From BP-191 sp035536815 (GTDB taxonomy: Bacteria; Actinomycetota; Actinomycetes; BP-191), in NCBI GenBank assembly GCA_035536815.1, contig DATLNJ010000130.1, positions 1 to 64,000 on the forward strand: a stretch of DNA of 64,000 bases, in the 5' to 3' direction. Under the pieces are notes generated by a model. It worked only from the letters and a program-made list of their open reading frames with translations. It did no database searches and had not been told where the DNA came from. Positions 1-7,080 of this stretch are shown in pieces. The position numbers were made by a program, and so were the translations under genes. Position 1 is the first letter of the stretch. The number at the start of each line of letters is the position of its first letter.

Positions 1-91
1 TGGCGGGTCCGGGAAGTGACTTGTCCGAAGAGCCGGTGTGGGGATGCGAGCCGGTCGCGCTGGACTCCGTTGCCGCTCCCCGGTGAGGGCT

Positions 92-179
92 GACCCGCAA
101 AAGGGCCTCTGACCTGCGGAAACGCCTCTCCGAGCACAGTCCGGAGAGGTGGGGCGAACGAGCCGGCGTGTAAGCCGGG
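92..179. repeat. Left copy of an rnpB 3'-end direct repeat
   Basis: This 88-nt stretch matches 1562-1650 with about five mismatches and one gap. The right copy is the 3' end of the intact RNase P RNA gene plus its downstream hairpin. The copy here stops matching just after the shared gtaagccggg and has no rnpB body attached. Both copies contain a stem of the type CCTCTCCG/CGGAGAGG. The two copies flank 1.47 kb of toxin-antitoxin DNA. This layout is what site-specific insertion at the 3' end of a structural RNA gene leaves behind; no integrase is seen between the copies, so the mechanism is inferred. Confidence 0.8.
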
Positions 180-229
180 GGCTTCGTTCCCTGCCAGCGG
201 CATTGACAGCCGGTACGGACTGTCGCCGC

Positions 230-258
230 GGCACTGTAGCACGACGTGCTACAGTGCC
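230..258 (+). promoter_or_regulatory. vapB operator/promoter palindrome
   Basis: A perfect 13-bp inverted repeat (GGCACTGTAGCAC and its complement) with a 3-nt spacer ends three bases before the vapB ATG. The right arm contains TACAGT at 250-255, a plausible -10 hexamer that would start transcription at or next to the ATG, giving a leaderless mRNA. A TTGACA lies at 203-208 but is badly spaced for that -10. Palindromes overlapping the promoter are typical of autorepressed antitoxin operons, so binding by the VapB-VapC complex is the natural inference. Confidence 0.7.
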
Positions 259-261
259 GTC

Positions 262-516
262 ATGTCTCGGGAGATCACGCAGCGCGAGCTGCGCAACGAG
301 AGCGGCGAGATCATGCGTCAACTCGACCAGGGCGAGACCTTCGTCGTGACGCGCAACGGCGTGCCGGTCGGCGAGCTCACACCGCTACGCCGGCACCGCT
401 TCGTCCATGCCGACACAGCCGTCGCCCTCTTCCGCCACGCTCCCGGCATCGACGTCGAGAGGTTCCGCGCCGATCTCGACGCCGTCGCCACCCAGGATGC
501 CGCTCCTCGTGCCTGA
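262..516 (+). CDS. vapB: Type II antitoxin, Phd/YefM (VapB) family
   Basis: This 84-residue protein has the Phd/YefM N-terminal fold signature: an opening SREITQRELRN, then GEIMRQLDQGETFVVTRNG and VPVGEL. This DNA-binding half dimerises and represses its own promoter; the C-terminal tail neutralises the partner toxin. It overlaps the vapC start by 20 nt, so the two are translationally coupled. The ATG at 262 lies directly behind the palindromic operator and there is no Shine-Dalgarno, fitting leaderless translation. The pair lies inside a 1.47-kb insert bounded by rnpB-derived repeats, consistent with a mobile or addiction role. Confidence 0.85.
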   Translation: MSREITQRELRNESGEIMRQLDQGETFVVTRNGVPVGELTPLRRHRFVHADTAVALFRHAPGIDVERFRADLDAVATQDAAPRA

Positions 517-922
517 CGCCGTACGCACGCCGCGCGGGATCATCGACACCTCCGTCGTGATCGACCTCGAGAACATCGACCCGGCACGACTTCCGCTCGA
601 AGTCGCGGTCAGCGCGATCACGATGGCCGAACTCGCCGCCGGACCCCACGCCACCACCGACAGCGACGAACGTGCTCGCCGCCAGGACCGGCTCCAACGC
701 GCCGAAGCAGCGTTCGACCCCCTCCCCTTCGACGCGGAAGCCGCCCGGGCGTACGGACGGATCTACGCCGCCGTCGTCGCAGCCGGCCGCAAGGCGCGCG
801 GCGCGCGGGCGGTCGACCTCCTCATCGCGGCAACGGCCTGCGCCGCCGAACTCCCGCTCTACACCCGCAACGGCGCCGACTTCCGGGCGATCCACGACCT
901 CGTCGACGTGATCGACCTCTAG
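497..922 (+). CDS. vapC: PIN-domain ribonuclease toxin VapC
   Basis: The 141-residue product is a PIN-domain toxin. Acidic residues at the expected places can be seen: IIDTSVVIDL near the N-terminus, an ITMAELAAG block with the conserved Glu, and AVDLLIAATA followed by LYTRNGADF near the C-terminus. PIN toxins cut RNA, usually tRNA or rRNA, with divalent metal bound by these acids. The ATG at 497 is chosen because the PIN domain begins about 15 residues later and because overlap with the antitoxin stop is normal in vapBC operons. Upstream in-frame codons only extend into vapB shadow sequence. Confidence 0.85.
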   Translation: MPLLVPDAVRTPRGIIDTSVVIDLENIDPARLPLEVAVSAITMAELAAGPHATTDSDERARRQDRLQRAEAAFDPLPFDAEAARAYGRIYAAVVAAGRKARGARAVDLLIAATACAAELPLYTRNGADFRAIHDLVDVIDL

Positions 923-967
923 ACCCCGCCCGGCCCTCGGGGCGTTCGTTGAGCCGGGCCGCCGCTT

Positions 968-1097
968 GGCCTGCGGTACGCCGTCATTAGACGGGTCGAG
1001 CCACCCGTAGTCGCGCACATGACTCGCGTCGAACCCCACGCGCGCGCAGAAGGACAGCGATTCGGTGCGACAGGTTCGCGTCGAGGAGCAGCCTCAC
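968..1097 (-). pseudogene. Broken DUF5615 PIN-like toxin, frameshifted and truncated
   Basis: Starting from a GTG that overlaps the upstream DUF433 stop (GTGA), the frame reads VRLLLDANLSHRIAVLLRARG. The rest of the motif, FDASHVRDYGWLDPSNDGVP, continues one frame away. The shift falls in the CCCC run at 1034-1037, where one base is extra. DUF5615 proteins are PIN-like toxins of about 110 residues and normally keep an acidic site after this point; here the homology stops after about 45 residues. The toxin is therefore dead by truncation, even if the frameshift were a sequencing error. Confidence 0.7.
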
Positions 1098-1324
1098 CCG
1101 TGCGCCGCCAGCGGCAGCTCACGCTCCTGCACCGCCGCCGCGGCGTACTCCAGCGCCGCCACGATGTCGGCCTCTTCGAGATCGGGGAAGTCGGCCAGGA
1201 TGTCGGCGTGCGTGCGCCCCGCGGCGAGCTGCCCGATCACCGTGCTCACCGGAATCCGCAGATCGCGAATGCACGGCAGCCCGTCCATCTTCGCGTGGTC
1301 GATGCTGATCCGCTCGTACGACAT
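1094..1324 (-). CDS. DUF433 antitoxin
   Basis: This 76-residue protein has the DUF433 pattern: ERISIDHAKMDGLPCIRDLRIPV, an HTH-like TVIGQLAAGRTHADILADFPDL and the typical AALEYAA ending. DUF433 proteins are winged-helix antitoxins usually paired with a DUF5615 PIN-like toxin encoded immediately downstream, as in the VapB45-type pairs. The start at 1324 is supported by a GGAGGA ribosome site; the longer open frame upstream lacks one. The downstream toxin is degenerate, so this is an orphaned antitoxin. Confidence 0.8.
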   Translation of the reverse strand: MSYERISIDHAKMDGLPCIRDLRIPVSTVIGQLAAGRTHADILADFPDLEEADIVAALEYAAAAVQERELPLAAHG

Positions 1325-1490
1325 CGCTCCTCCTGCACGTACGTTAGCCCGGTTCGCACCGGCCGACGCGGCGGTCGCGCACGCCTCGCTGACGACGCGC
1401 ACGGGCCGACACGGCGCTCGACTACACGCCGTCACCGTCACTGAATGTGATCGGCCGCCGGGACCCGGCCTGTAAGTGATTGGCGAACGT

Positions 1491-1521
1491 CGATGTCACA
1501 CCGATGTCACAGAATCTGTGA
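1491..1521. repeat. Direct repeat plus palindrome near the insert end
   Basis: CGATGTCACA occurs at 1491-1500 and again at 1502-1511. The second copy runs into a perfect palindrome, TCACAGA-A-TCTGTGA, at 1507-1521. It sits about 40 nt from the right rnpB repeat, in otherwise gene-free DNA between the DUF433 promoter and rnpB. It could be a recombinase arm site, an operator or a leftover of a lost integrase region. Nothing in the sequence decides between these. Confidence 0.5.
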
Positions 1522-1561
1522 TACTCAGCGCTACAGGGGGCAACGGGCCGACATGACGTCG

Positions 1562-1650
1562 GACCCGCCAAAGGGCCTCTGACCTGCGGAAACAGCATCT
1601 CCGAGCACGTTCCGGAGAGGTGGGGCGAACGAGCCGGCCTGTAAGCCGGG
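1562..1650. repeat. Right copy of the rnpB 3'-end direct repeat
   Basis: This is the intact-side copy of the 88-89 nt repeat. It comprises the last bases of rnpB (the CCGGCTTACAGGCCGGCTCG region on the minus strand), the downstream hairpin ATCTCCG/CGGAGAG that probably terminates rnpB, and about 30 nt beyond. Because the repeat restores the natural rnpB 3' end, RNase P RNA function would be kept after insertion. Confidence 0.8.
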
Positions 1651-2043
1651 TTCTGTTGACCCGACGCGAACGCCGGGCCGACGGTCATCCATCTGGGGCC
1701 GGCGTTGCCGACGGCCTCTAGCGGTCCACCCGCAGGCTCGGGCGGGCCGCCCTCGAACGCCTGCGCAGGCGCGTCGCGCACCGAAGCACGCGACGAACCC
1801 TTTCGACCTTGCTCCGGGTGGGGTTTGCCTAGCCGCCCCGGTCACCCGGGGCGCTGGTGGTCTCTTACACCACCGTTTCACCCTTACGCCGCCGCCGAAA
1901 CGCCGGCGCGGTCTGTTCTCTGTGGCACTGTCCCGCGGGTCACCCCGGGTCGGTGTTACCGACCACCCTGCCCTGTGGAGCCCGGACTTTCCTCGGCGGG
2001 GCCCGGAGGCCCCGACGCGACCGTCCGGCCGACTCGTTCGCCG
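1628..2043 (-). ncRNA. rnpB: RNase P RNA, type A
   Basis: The minus strand shows the diagnostic RNase P RNA blocks in order: GAGGAAAGTCCGGGCTCC, then CAGGGCAGGGTGG, GGTAACACC, a GACAGTGCCACAGAGA segment, GGTAAGGGTGAAACGGTG, GTAAGAGACCACCAGC, AGATGGATGACCG and the 3' CAGAACCCGGCTTACAGG element that pairs back to the 5' half. Together they form the catalytic core that removes 5' leaders from pre-tRNA. The ends are estimated from conserved P1 pairing and could shift by about 10 nt. The 5' end lies about 6 nt from the stop codon of the upstream gene, so rnpB may be co-transcribed or have its promoter inside that gene. Confidence 0.95.
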
Positions 2044-2048
2044 CCAGT

Positions 2049-2837
2049 CTACGGCGTGATCGTCATCCCCCGGAGCACGTCCTCGGCGAACGCCCGGTCG
2101 CCCGCGATGCGCACGGTCACGTCCGGGTAGTGCGCGCGGCCGGTGCCGAGCCGGACGAACGTGTCGAAGTCCAGCGTGATCCGCGCGTCGGCGTCCGCGC
2201 GGTCGCCCTCGGCGTACTGCTGCCCGAACGTCACCGTCGCCACCGACGGCAGCTGATCGGCCGTCTCGAACACGACCGACCGCCCCGCCTCGAACGGCAG
2301 CGCGGCGAGCCCCAGCAGCAGCCGGCGCCGGGCGAGCGTCGCCGCCTCCGTGTCGAAGCCGCCGGGTCGGCGGAGCGCGCGGCGCACGTCCTGCTCGTGC
2401 GTCCACGAGTCGAACGCCCGCAGCCCGAGCAGGTGCTTCTGCGGCATCGGGATGCCGAGTACGCCGGTCACGACGTCGTCGAGCGCCGGTTCGTCGAGCG
2501 CGCGCAACGCCTTGAGCCGCCGGTCGACGACGTCGCGCAGCTCGGCCAGCACCGCGGCGCCGGGCACCGGGCGCCGGACGTCGACGGGGATCTCGACCCA
2601 GCGGCCGGCGTCGTTGCGGATGTGGGTGAGCGTGTCCGGCAGCGGGTGCTCGGGCAGCGGCTCGCCGAGCAGGAACAGCTCGACGCCGAGGACGTGCGAG
2701 ACGTTGTCTTTGACGGTCCAGCCGGGCAGCTCGGTCGGCGCGTGCCACTGGTCCTCGGTCAGGTCGTCCACGACGCCGATGAGGCTGGTCCAGGTCTGCT
2801 CGAGCGCGGTGACGAACGTCGCGAGGCTCGTGGCCAT
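2049..2837 (-). CDS. Mycothiol-dependent maleylpyruvate isomerase-family protein (DinB fold)
   Basis: This 262-residue protein matches the actinobacterial DinB-like family. The N-terminal segment has LEQTWTSLIGVVDDLTEDQW and the LPGWTVKDNVSHVLGVE motif, whose His is a metal ligand. A central DSWTHEQDVRRALRRPGG block supplies further His ligands. The C-terminal half is the SCP2-like beta domain common to this family. Members use mycothiol as a cofactor or leaving group; the real substrate here is unknown. Its ATG follows the upstream regulator's TGA directly, so the two form an operon. Confidence 0.8.
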   Translation of the reverse strand: MATSLATFVTALEQTWTSLIGVVDDLTEDQWHAPTELPGWTVKDNVSHVLGVELFLLGEPLPEHPLPDTLTHIRNDAGRWVEIPVDVRRPVPGAAVLAELRDVVDRRLKALRALDEPALDDVVTGVLGIPMPQKHLLGLRAFDSWTHEQDVRRALRRPGGFDTEAATLARRRLLLGLAALPFEAGRSVVFETADQLPSVATVTFGQQYAEGDRADADARITLDFDTFVRLGTGRAHYPDVTVRIAGDRAFAEDVLRGMTITP

Positions 2838-3566
2838 TCAGGCTCCCAGTGCGGTCCGGAGCGCGCCGATCACCTCGGGCCAGCCGGCGGTGTACGACGC
2901 GCGGGTCTCCTCGTCGATCTCGCCGAACGCCCGGTGCGAGTACCGGAGCACGGTGCGCCCGTCCCGCTCGGCGAGGTCGAGGGACCATACTCCGACGACC
3001 GGACCGCCCATGCCCATAGGCCCGGTGACGGAAAGGTGCTCGTACGGCGTGATCCGCGTCACGGTCCCGTACAGCGCGCCGGCGCCGTCGCCCCAGTCCT
3101 CGTAGAACCGGCCGCCGAGCACCGGCTCGAAGACCACGCCGGCACCGGCCTTGAACCGGTGCGGCCACCACGACCCCATCCGGGTGATGCCGTCCCACAC
3201 GCGGGCCGGCGGGGCGTCGATCGTGACGTCGTTGGCGACGTCGAGCGTGCCGTCCATGGTGTCCTCCACGAAGTCCTTGAGCCGCAACGACGTGACGGCC
3301 GCCCGCTCGGCGTACGGCGCCAGCCAGCGCTCGTACGCCTGCCGGAGCGGCACCGCGTTGAGGTGGTTCCACCGCTCGCGGCCGCGACGGCGGACGACGA
3401 CCAGCCCGGCGTCGGTGAGGACGCCGAGGTGCTTCATCACCGCGAACCGCGTCACGCCGGGGAACGCCTCCGCCAGCGCGCCGGTCGTGCGCGGCCCGTC
3501 GCGAAGCAGGTCGAGCAACGCCCGGCGCGTCGGGTCGGCGAGCGCCCGCCACACGTCGTCGTTCAT
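2838..3566 (-). CDS. ArsR-family HTH fused to a SRPBCC/AHSA1 domain
   Basis: Residues 1-95 form an ArsR winged helix: DDVWRALADPTRRALLDLLRDGP, a recognition helix around TRFAVMKHLGVL, and the wing VVVRRRGRERWN. From about residue 110 there is an AHSA1/SRPBCC ligand-binding fold (VTIDAPPARVWDGITRMGSWW, LGGRFYEDWG). Such fusions are one-component regulators that may bind a hydrophobic ligand. A TTG at 3575 is also in frame, but the ATG at 3566 fits the HTH start better. The gene is translationally abutted to the DinB-fold enzyme, which it probably regulates along with itself. Confidence 0.85.
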   Translation of the reverse strand: MNDDVWRALADPTRRALLDLLRDGPRTTGALAEAFPGVTRFAVMKHLGVLTDAGLVVVRRRGRERWNHLNAVPLRQAYERWLAPYAERAAVTSLRLKDFVEDTMDGTLDVANDVTIDAPPARVWDGITRMGSWWPHRFKAGAGVVFEPVLGGRFYEDWGDGAGALYGTVTRITPYEHLSVTGPMGMGGPVVGVWSLDLAERDGRTVLRYSHRAFGEIDEETRASYTAGWPEVIGALRTALGA

Positions 3567-3587
3567 GTGACTCAATGGTCACATGAA
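3562..3587. promoter_or_regulatory. Probable operator of the ArsR-SRPBCC operon
   Basis: A perfect 10-bp inverted repeat, TTCATGTGAC and GTCACATGAA, with a 6-nt spacer covers the start codon of the ArsR-type regulator. Position and symmetry fit an autorepression site bound by a homodimer. The overlap with the ATG suggests that transcription starts at or very near the start codon. Confidence 0.65.
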
Positions 3588-3680
3588 GCGCGGATCCGTG
3601 CAAGTGGTTGTCAGCGCCCACGACCGCCGCCACGATGGGGGGACGCCGTCCCAGAGTGGCGCGGCGGCACGGGGGGCGTT

Positions 3681-4349
3681 GTGACGGGGACGACGGAGGG
3701 CCGCCATCTACGGCCGCTGAAACTAGGCCTGACCGACCTGGCGGTGCTGGTCGCGGCGGTGCTCACGTGCATGAGCGCCGTGGTCGCGTGGCGCGTGGAC
3801 GCCGCCGCGAGCGCCGCTTCCTCGCACGATCGGCAGGGGATCATCGAGACGCTGCGTCACGAGACCGAGTCCGCGCGAGCGGAGGCGGATGCTCGTACGG
3901 AAGCGCGCACGTTCGACCGGTACGCGATCGCGCGGCTCGAACAATTGGCGCAGGAGGAGCTCGCGAACGTCGACACCGCAGCGGCTGTCGAGGCGGCCGC
4001 GCAGCAGCGCGTCGCCGACCGGCTGGAGCTCAGCTTCCCCGAAGAGTTCGGCCGGTGGGAATCGCCAGGGCGGTACACCACGGCGAGGTTCGACGTAGCG
4101 GCGCGGACAGCGGACCTGCTGACGGCGCGTGAGGTGCGTGACGACAGTCCACGGCTGTTCGCGCTGGCAGCGCGGGCGAAGGACCGGCGCGACCAACTGC
4201 TCTGGGTCGGGGCGGTGCTGGTGCTCGGTATCGCCGCGACGATCGTAGGGCAGGTCGCGCGGAACCGGCCGTACTGCGCGGCGGGCGTCGCGGGCGGGGT
4301 GATCGCCGCCATGTTCGGCGCGGCGGCGCTGACGCTGGTCGGTCATTGA
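3681..4349 (+). CDS. Membrane protein with periplasmic-type coiled coil, unknown function
   Basis: The 222-residue product is not recognised. It has a hydrophobic helix at about 15-37, a charged Ala/Glu/Arg-rich helical stretch to about 85, and two more hydrophobic helices at about 172-190 and 198-218. The GTG at 3681 is preceded by a G-rich ribosome site. Its stop overlaps the next gene's ATG (TGATG), so the two proteins are made together. The downstream partner has a similar layout plus TPRs, which suggests an inner-membrane complex. No catalytic motif is visible. Confidence 0.65.
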   Translation: MTGTTEGRHLRPLKLGLTDLAVLVAAVLTCMSAVVAWRVDAAASAASSHDRQGIIETLRHETESARAEADARTEARTFDRYAIARLEQLAQEELANVDTAAAVEAAAQQRVADRLELSFPEEFGRWESPGRYTTARFDVAARTADLLTAREVRDDSPRLFALAARAKDRRDQLLWVGAVLVLGIAATIVGQVARNRPYCAAGVAGGVIAAMFGAAALTLVGH

Positions 4350-5887
4350 TGCTCGAGGTCTCGTACCTGGTAGCGGCCTCGGAGCCCACCGACGGCGGTG
4401 CCGACGGCGGACCCGCACGCCGCGGCCGGCGAGCGGCAGCCACGGTGGCCGCATCGGCGGCCATCGTTGCGTCCGGTGCCGGGCTCCTCGCCGCGCAAGC
4501 CAGTTGGAACGCGGACTTCCAGGAACGCTCGCGAACGATCGCTACAACGGATATCCGCAGCGCGATGCACCGGCTTTCCCTCGACGCGGCCGACCTCAAC
4601 GAGCGCCACATCGCGACGACGGAGGCGCTCGTGCGCGTGGGTGCGGCCCGCCAGCGGCTCGCCGCCGCGCCGCCGGCCGACCGACCGCCGTTGCAGGAAG
4701 TTGTCGTGAGGTGGCGCCACGTAGCGGATCGGATCGATCGCGCGCAGCCACTGTCGGCCGACGAGACGCTGGCCCGCGGGTACGCACCGGCGGTCGCCGC
4801 GCAGCAGCGGGCCGACCGCCATGCGGGACTCGCGGACAAGTGGACCCGACGTTCAGATGCGAACATCGCGACCGCAGGTCTCGTCGCCGTCGCGGTGCTC
4901 CTCGTCGCTCCCGCACTCACCGCGGGTGGCATGCAACGCCCGTACCTCCTGATCGCAGTCGGGTTCGCCCTCGTCGCCCACGGCTGCACCCGGCTCGTCG
5001 TCACAAACGCGGAGGCTCCCGCAGCAGTGTCCGACGCCGCGATCGCGGCGTTCATGGAGGGAACCGTGCAACTCGAGCTCGGAAACCCGGGCGCGGCGGC
5101 CGAGGAGTTCGTCCGGGCGGTCACGGTGGATCCGGCGTACGCCGCCGCGTGGATCGCGCTTGGCGACACGTACCTCGTCGCTGTCGACGCGCGAACGCCG
5201 GTGTGGGCGGTGGAAGCCTACGAGCGGGCGATCGAGCTCGATCCTCCAACCGCGACGCTGTTGAACAACCTGGCCTATGCCGAGCTGCTTGCCGGTCGGA
5301 CCGAGCACGCGGCCGCGCACGCGCAGCAAGCGGTCACGTTGCTGCCGCGCGACCTGCGCGTTGCCGCGACCGCCGCGGAGGTTCTGGTCGCCGCGGGCGA
5401 GCGGCGAGCGGCGCTCGCCGCCGCGAACACGTTGATCGCCCGGCTCGCGGACGAGTCGGAGACAAGCCGAGAAGACATTTTCTCGGCACTTCGAACCGAC
5501 GAACGCGACCTCGCCGCTGTGGGCGTCGGCGCAGCCCTGCGCGAGGAGTTCTACGGGCGGCTGCGGCGCGCCGCCGCAACGTTGGAGGCGTTCGGCAGGG
5601 CGGAGCCGCAGCCCGCCGGTCGGGCGACGACCGCCATCTCTCTCAGGTACGACGAAGCGTCGTTACGGATGCGGTACGAGCTCACGTGCCGCGGCGCGCG
5701 CCGCGACGACCGGCTTGGCGTACGCGTGTACCGCGACACGATGCTCGTCGCGTCGGCGGTGCACGAGACGGCGACGCCGACGTGCCGCGTCGCGGCCGAT
5801 CTGCCCGTGGACCCGGGCGCCTACACCGTGGAGGTCTACGTCAACGGCAACCTCAGCAAGACGGTGGCGACCTTCTTCAAGTACTGA
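4349..5887 (+). CDS. Membrane-anchored TPR protein
   Basis: This 512-residue protein has a transmembrane helix at about 32-50, a helical extracytoplasmic segment, and a pair of helices at about 172-212. Tetratricopeptide repeats follow from about 228: GNPGAAAEEFVRAVTVDPAYAAAW, VEAYERAIELDPP and LLNNLAYAELLAGRTEHA. The C-terminal 130 residues look like a beta-rich domain (YELTCRGARRDDRLGVRVYRD). TPRs bind other proteins, and the coupled upstream membrane protein is the obvious partner. The ATG at 4349 is chosen over a TTG at 4346 because of the TGATG overlap. Confidence 0.75.
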   Translation: MLEVSYLVAASEPTDGGADGGPARRGRRAAATVAASAAIVASGAGLLAAQASWNADFQERSRTIATTDIRSAMHRLSLDAADLNERHIATTEALVRVGAARQRLAAAPPADRPPLQEVVVRWRHVADRIDRAQPLSADETLARGYAPAVAAQQRADRHAGLADKWTRRSDANIATAGLVAVAVLLVAPALTAGGMQRPYLLIAVGFALVAHGCTRLVVTNAEAPAAVSDAAIAAFMEGTVQLELGNPGAAAEEFVRAVTVDPAYAAAWIALGDTYLVAVDARTPVWAVEAYERAIELDPPTATLLNNLAYAELLAGRTEHAAAHAQQAVTLLPRDLRVAATAAEVLVAAGERRAALAAANTLIARLADESETSREDIFSALRTDERDLAAVGVGAALREEFYGRLRRAAATLEAFGRAEPQPAGRATTAISLRYDEASLRMRYELTCRGARRDDRLGVRVYRDTMLVASAVHETATPTCRVAADLPVDPGAYTVEVYVNGNLSKTVATFFKY

Positions 5888-6965
5888 CGCGAAGCGGCGC
5901 ACCGTGGCGATGACGACCGCGCGGACGTCGCGGCGCGGCAGCGAGCAGCAGCAGGGCGAGAAGCGCGGCCCCCGCCAGGCGGAAGAAGCCCTGACCGTCC
6001 ACGCCGTCGATGCGACGGGGCGGCGGAGCCGCGACGATCCCGGCGCCGGCCGCGTCGTCACGTCGCGGCACCTCGGTGTCGTCCGCCGCCAGCAATCGCC
6101 CGATCGCGGGCGCGAGCGGAAACGCGTGCCGGAGCGACGATCTCGTGAGCTTGGCGCCGCCGACGACCGGCTCCGGGTAGCGGTCGCTCAGCGGCGCCGG
6201 TACGGGCGGGGTCGGCGCGTGGTTCAGCACCCTGGTTCCGCACACCTCGGAATCCCACGTGAGCGAGAGGTCCGGCTCGATCACCACGACGTAGTGGCGG
6301 GAGCACTGGTACAGGCAGTCGCGGGGGTCGTCCCGGACGAACGGGTGTTGCTCGCCGGGCAGTTGGGCGAAGCAGTGGTAATTCGTCGGGTCGTAGACGA
6401 GAGACGTCACCGCGCCGCTCGTGACGTCCGGCGGCGCACGGAAGGACTCGGGGCCGCAGGGGGTCCACGGCGGCGCGCCGGCACGGACCACGACCCAGCA
6501 GCCGGGCTCCCAGCACAGCGGCACGTGCTGCCCATCCTCGTAGTTGAGGTCGAGGTTCGCGTCACAGTCGCCGTCGAATCGCACTCCGAGCGCGACCGGG
6601 CGCCACGACGGGCTCGGTGACGTCGGCGGTGCCGTCGTGGGAGGTGGCGGCGTGGGCACCGACGTCGGGTGCGGTGGGCGGGTCGGGTGCGTCGGGTGCG
6701 TCGGGTGCGTCGGGTGCGTGGGATGCGGCCGGTGGACGCGGTTGGTCGGACTCCCTGAATGAGTCGGGTGCGCCGGCGGGGTCGGGCGCGCGGGGTGGCT
6801 GGGCGAGGCCCGGGGCCTCGGTGACGGCCGTGAGCTCGACGACGCCGCGGCGACGCCCGGGGCGGCTCCAGCGGGTCCGACTCCGACCATCACGGCCGCG
6901 CCGATAGTCGCGGCTACCAGCGTGATCGCCGCCACCAGCTGCGCAGAACGCGAATCCCCCGCCAT
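5877..6965 (-). CDS. Secreted, membrane-anchored protein with Pro/His/Thr repeat stalk
   Basis: The 362-residue product has a hydrophobic signal segment at about 7-33, then a long Ser/Pro/Thr-rich stalk including tandem HPT tripeptides. A Cys-rich extracellular domain follows (about 125-250, with paired CW, CG and YQC cysteines), and a C-terminal hydrophobic helix is followed by a basic tail. It is a surface-exposed protein of unknown role. The ATG at 6965 has a GGGGGAG ribosome site. It ends convergently, overlapping the TPR gene by 11 nt. Confidence 0.7.
   Translation of the reverse strand: MAGDSRSAQLVAAITLVAATIGAAVMVGVGPAGAAPGVAAASSSSRPSPRPRASPSHPARPTPPAHPTHSGSPTNRVHRPHPTHPTHPTHPTHPTRPPHPTSVPTPPPPTTAPPTSPSPSWRPVALGVRFDGDCDANLDLNYEDGQHVPLCWEPGCWVVVRAGAPPWTPCGPESFRAPPDVTSGAVTSLVYDPTNYHCFAQLPGEQHPFVRDDPRDCLYQCSRHYVVVIEPDLSLTWDSEVCGTRVLNHAPTPPVPAPLSDRYPEPVVGGAKLTRSSLRHAFPLAPAIGRLLAADDTEVPRRDDAAGAGIVAAPPPRRIDGVDGQGFFRLAGAALLALLLLAAAPRRPRGRHRHGAPLRVST
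6672..6722. repeat. Tandem 9-bp repeat encoding HPT units
   Basis: The 9-bp unit gtcgggtgc recurs in tandem inside the surface protein gene and encodes His-Pro-Thr on the minus strand. The in-frame 9-bp unit means that copy-number change would lengthen or shorten the stalk without breaking the frame. Confidence 0.75.
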
Positions 6966-7080
6966 GAAGGCTCCCCCGGTCGTTGGGGGCAAGTGTACGA
7001 CCGCGGCACGACATCGGCGACCCCCAACCGAGCGTGCGGCGCAGCGCCCCGCCGAGCCGCGACGGACGCGTAGCAGGTCG

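Noticed and set aside
6672..6722. Tandem gtcgggtgc units as a CRISPR or regulatory array
   Set aside because: The units are contiguous, 9 bp long and in frame, coding for HPT in a surface-protein stalk.
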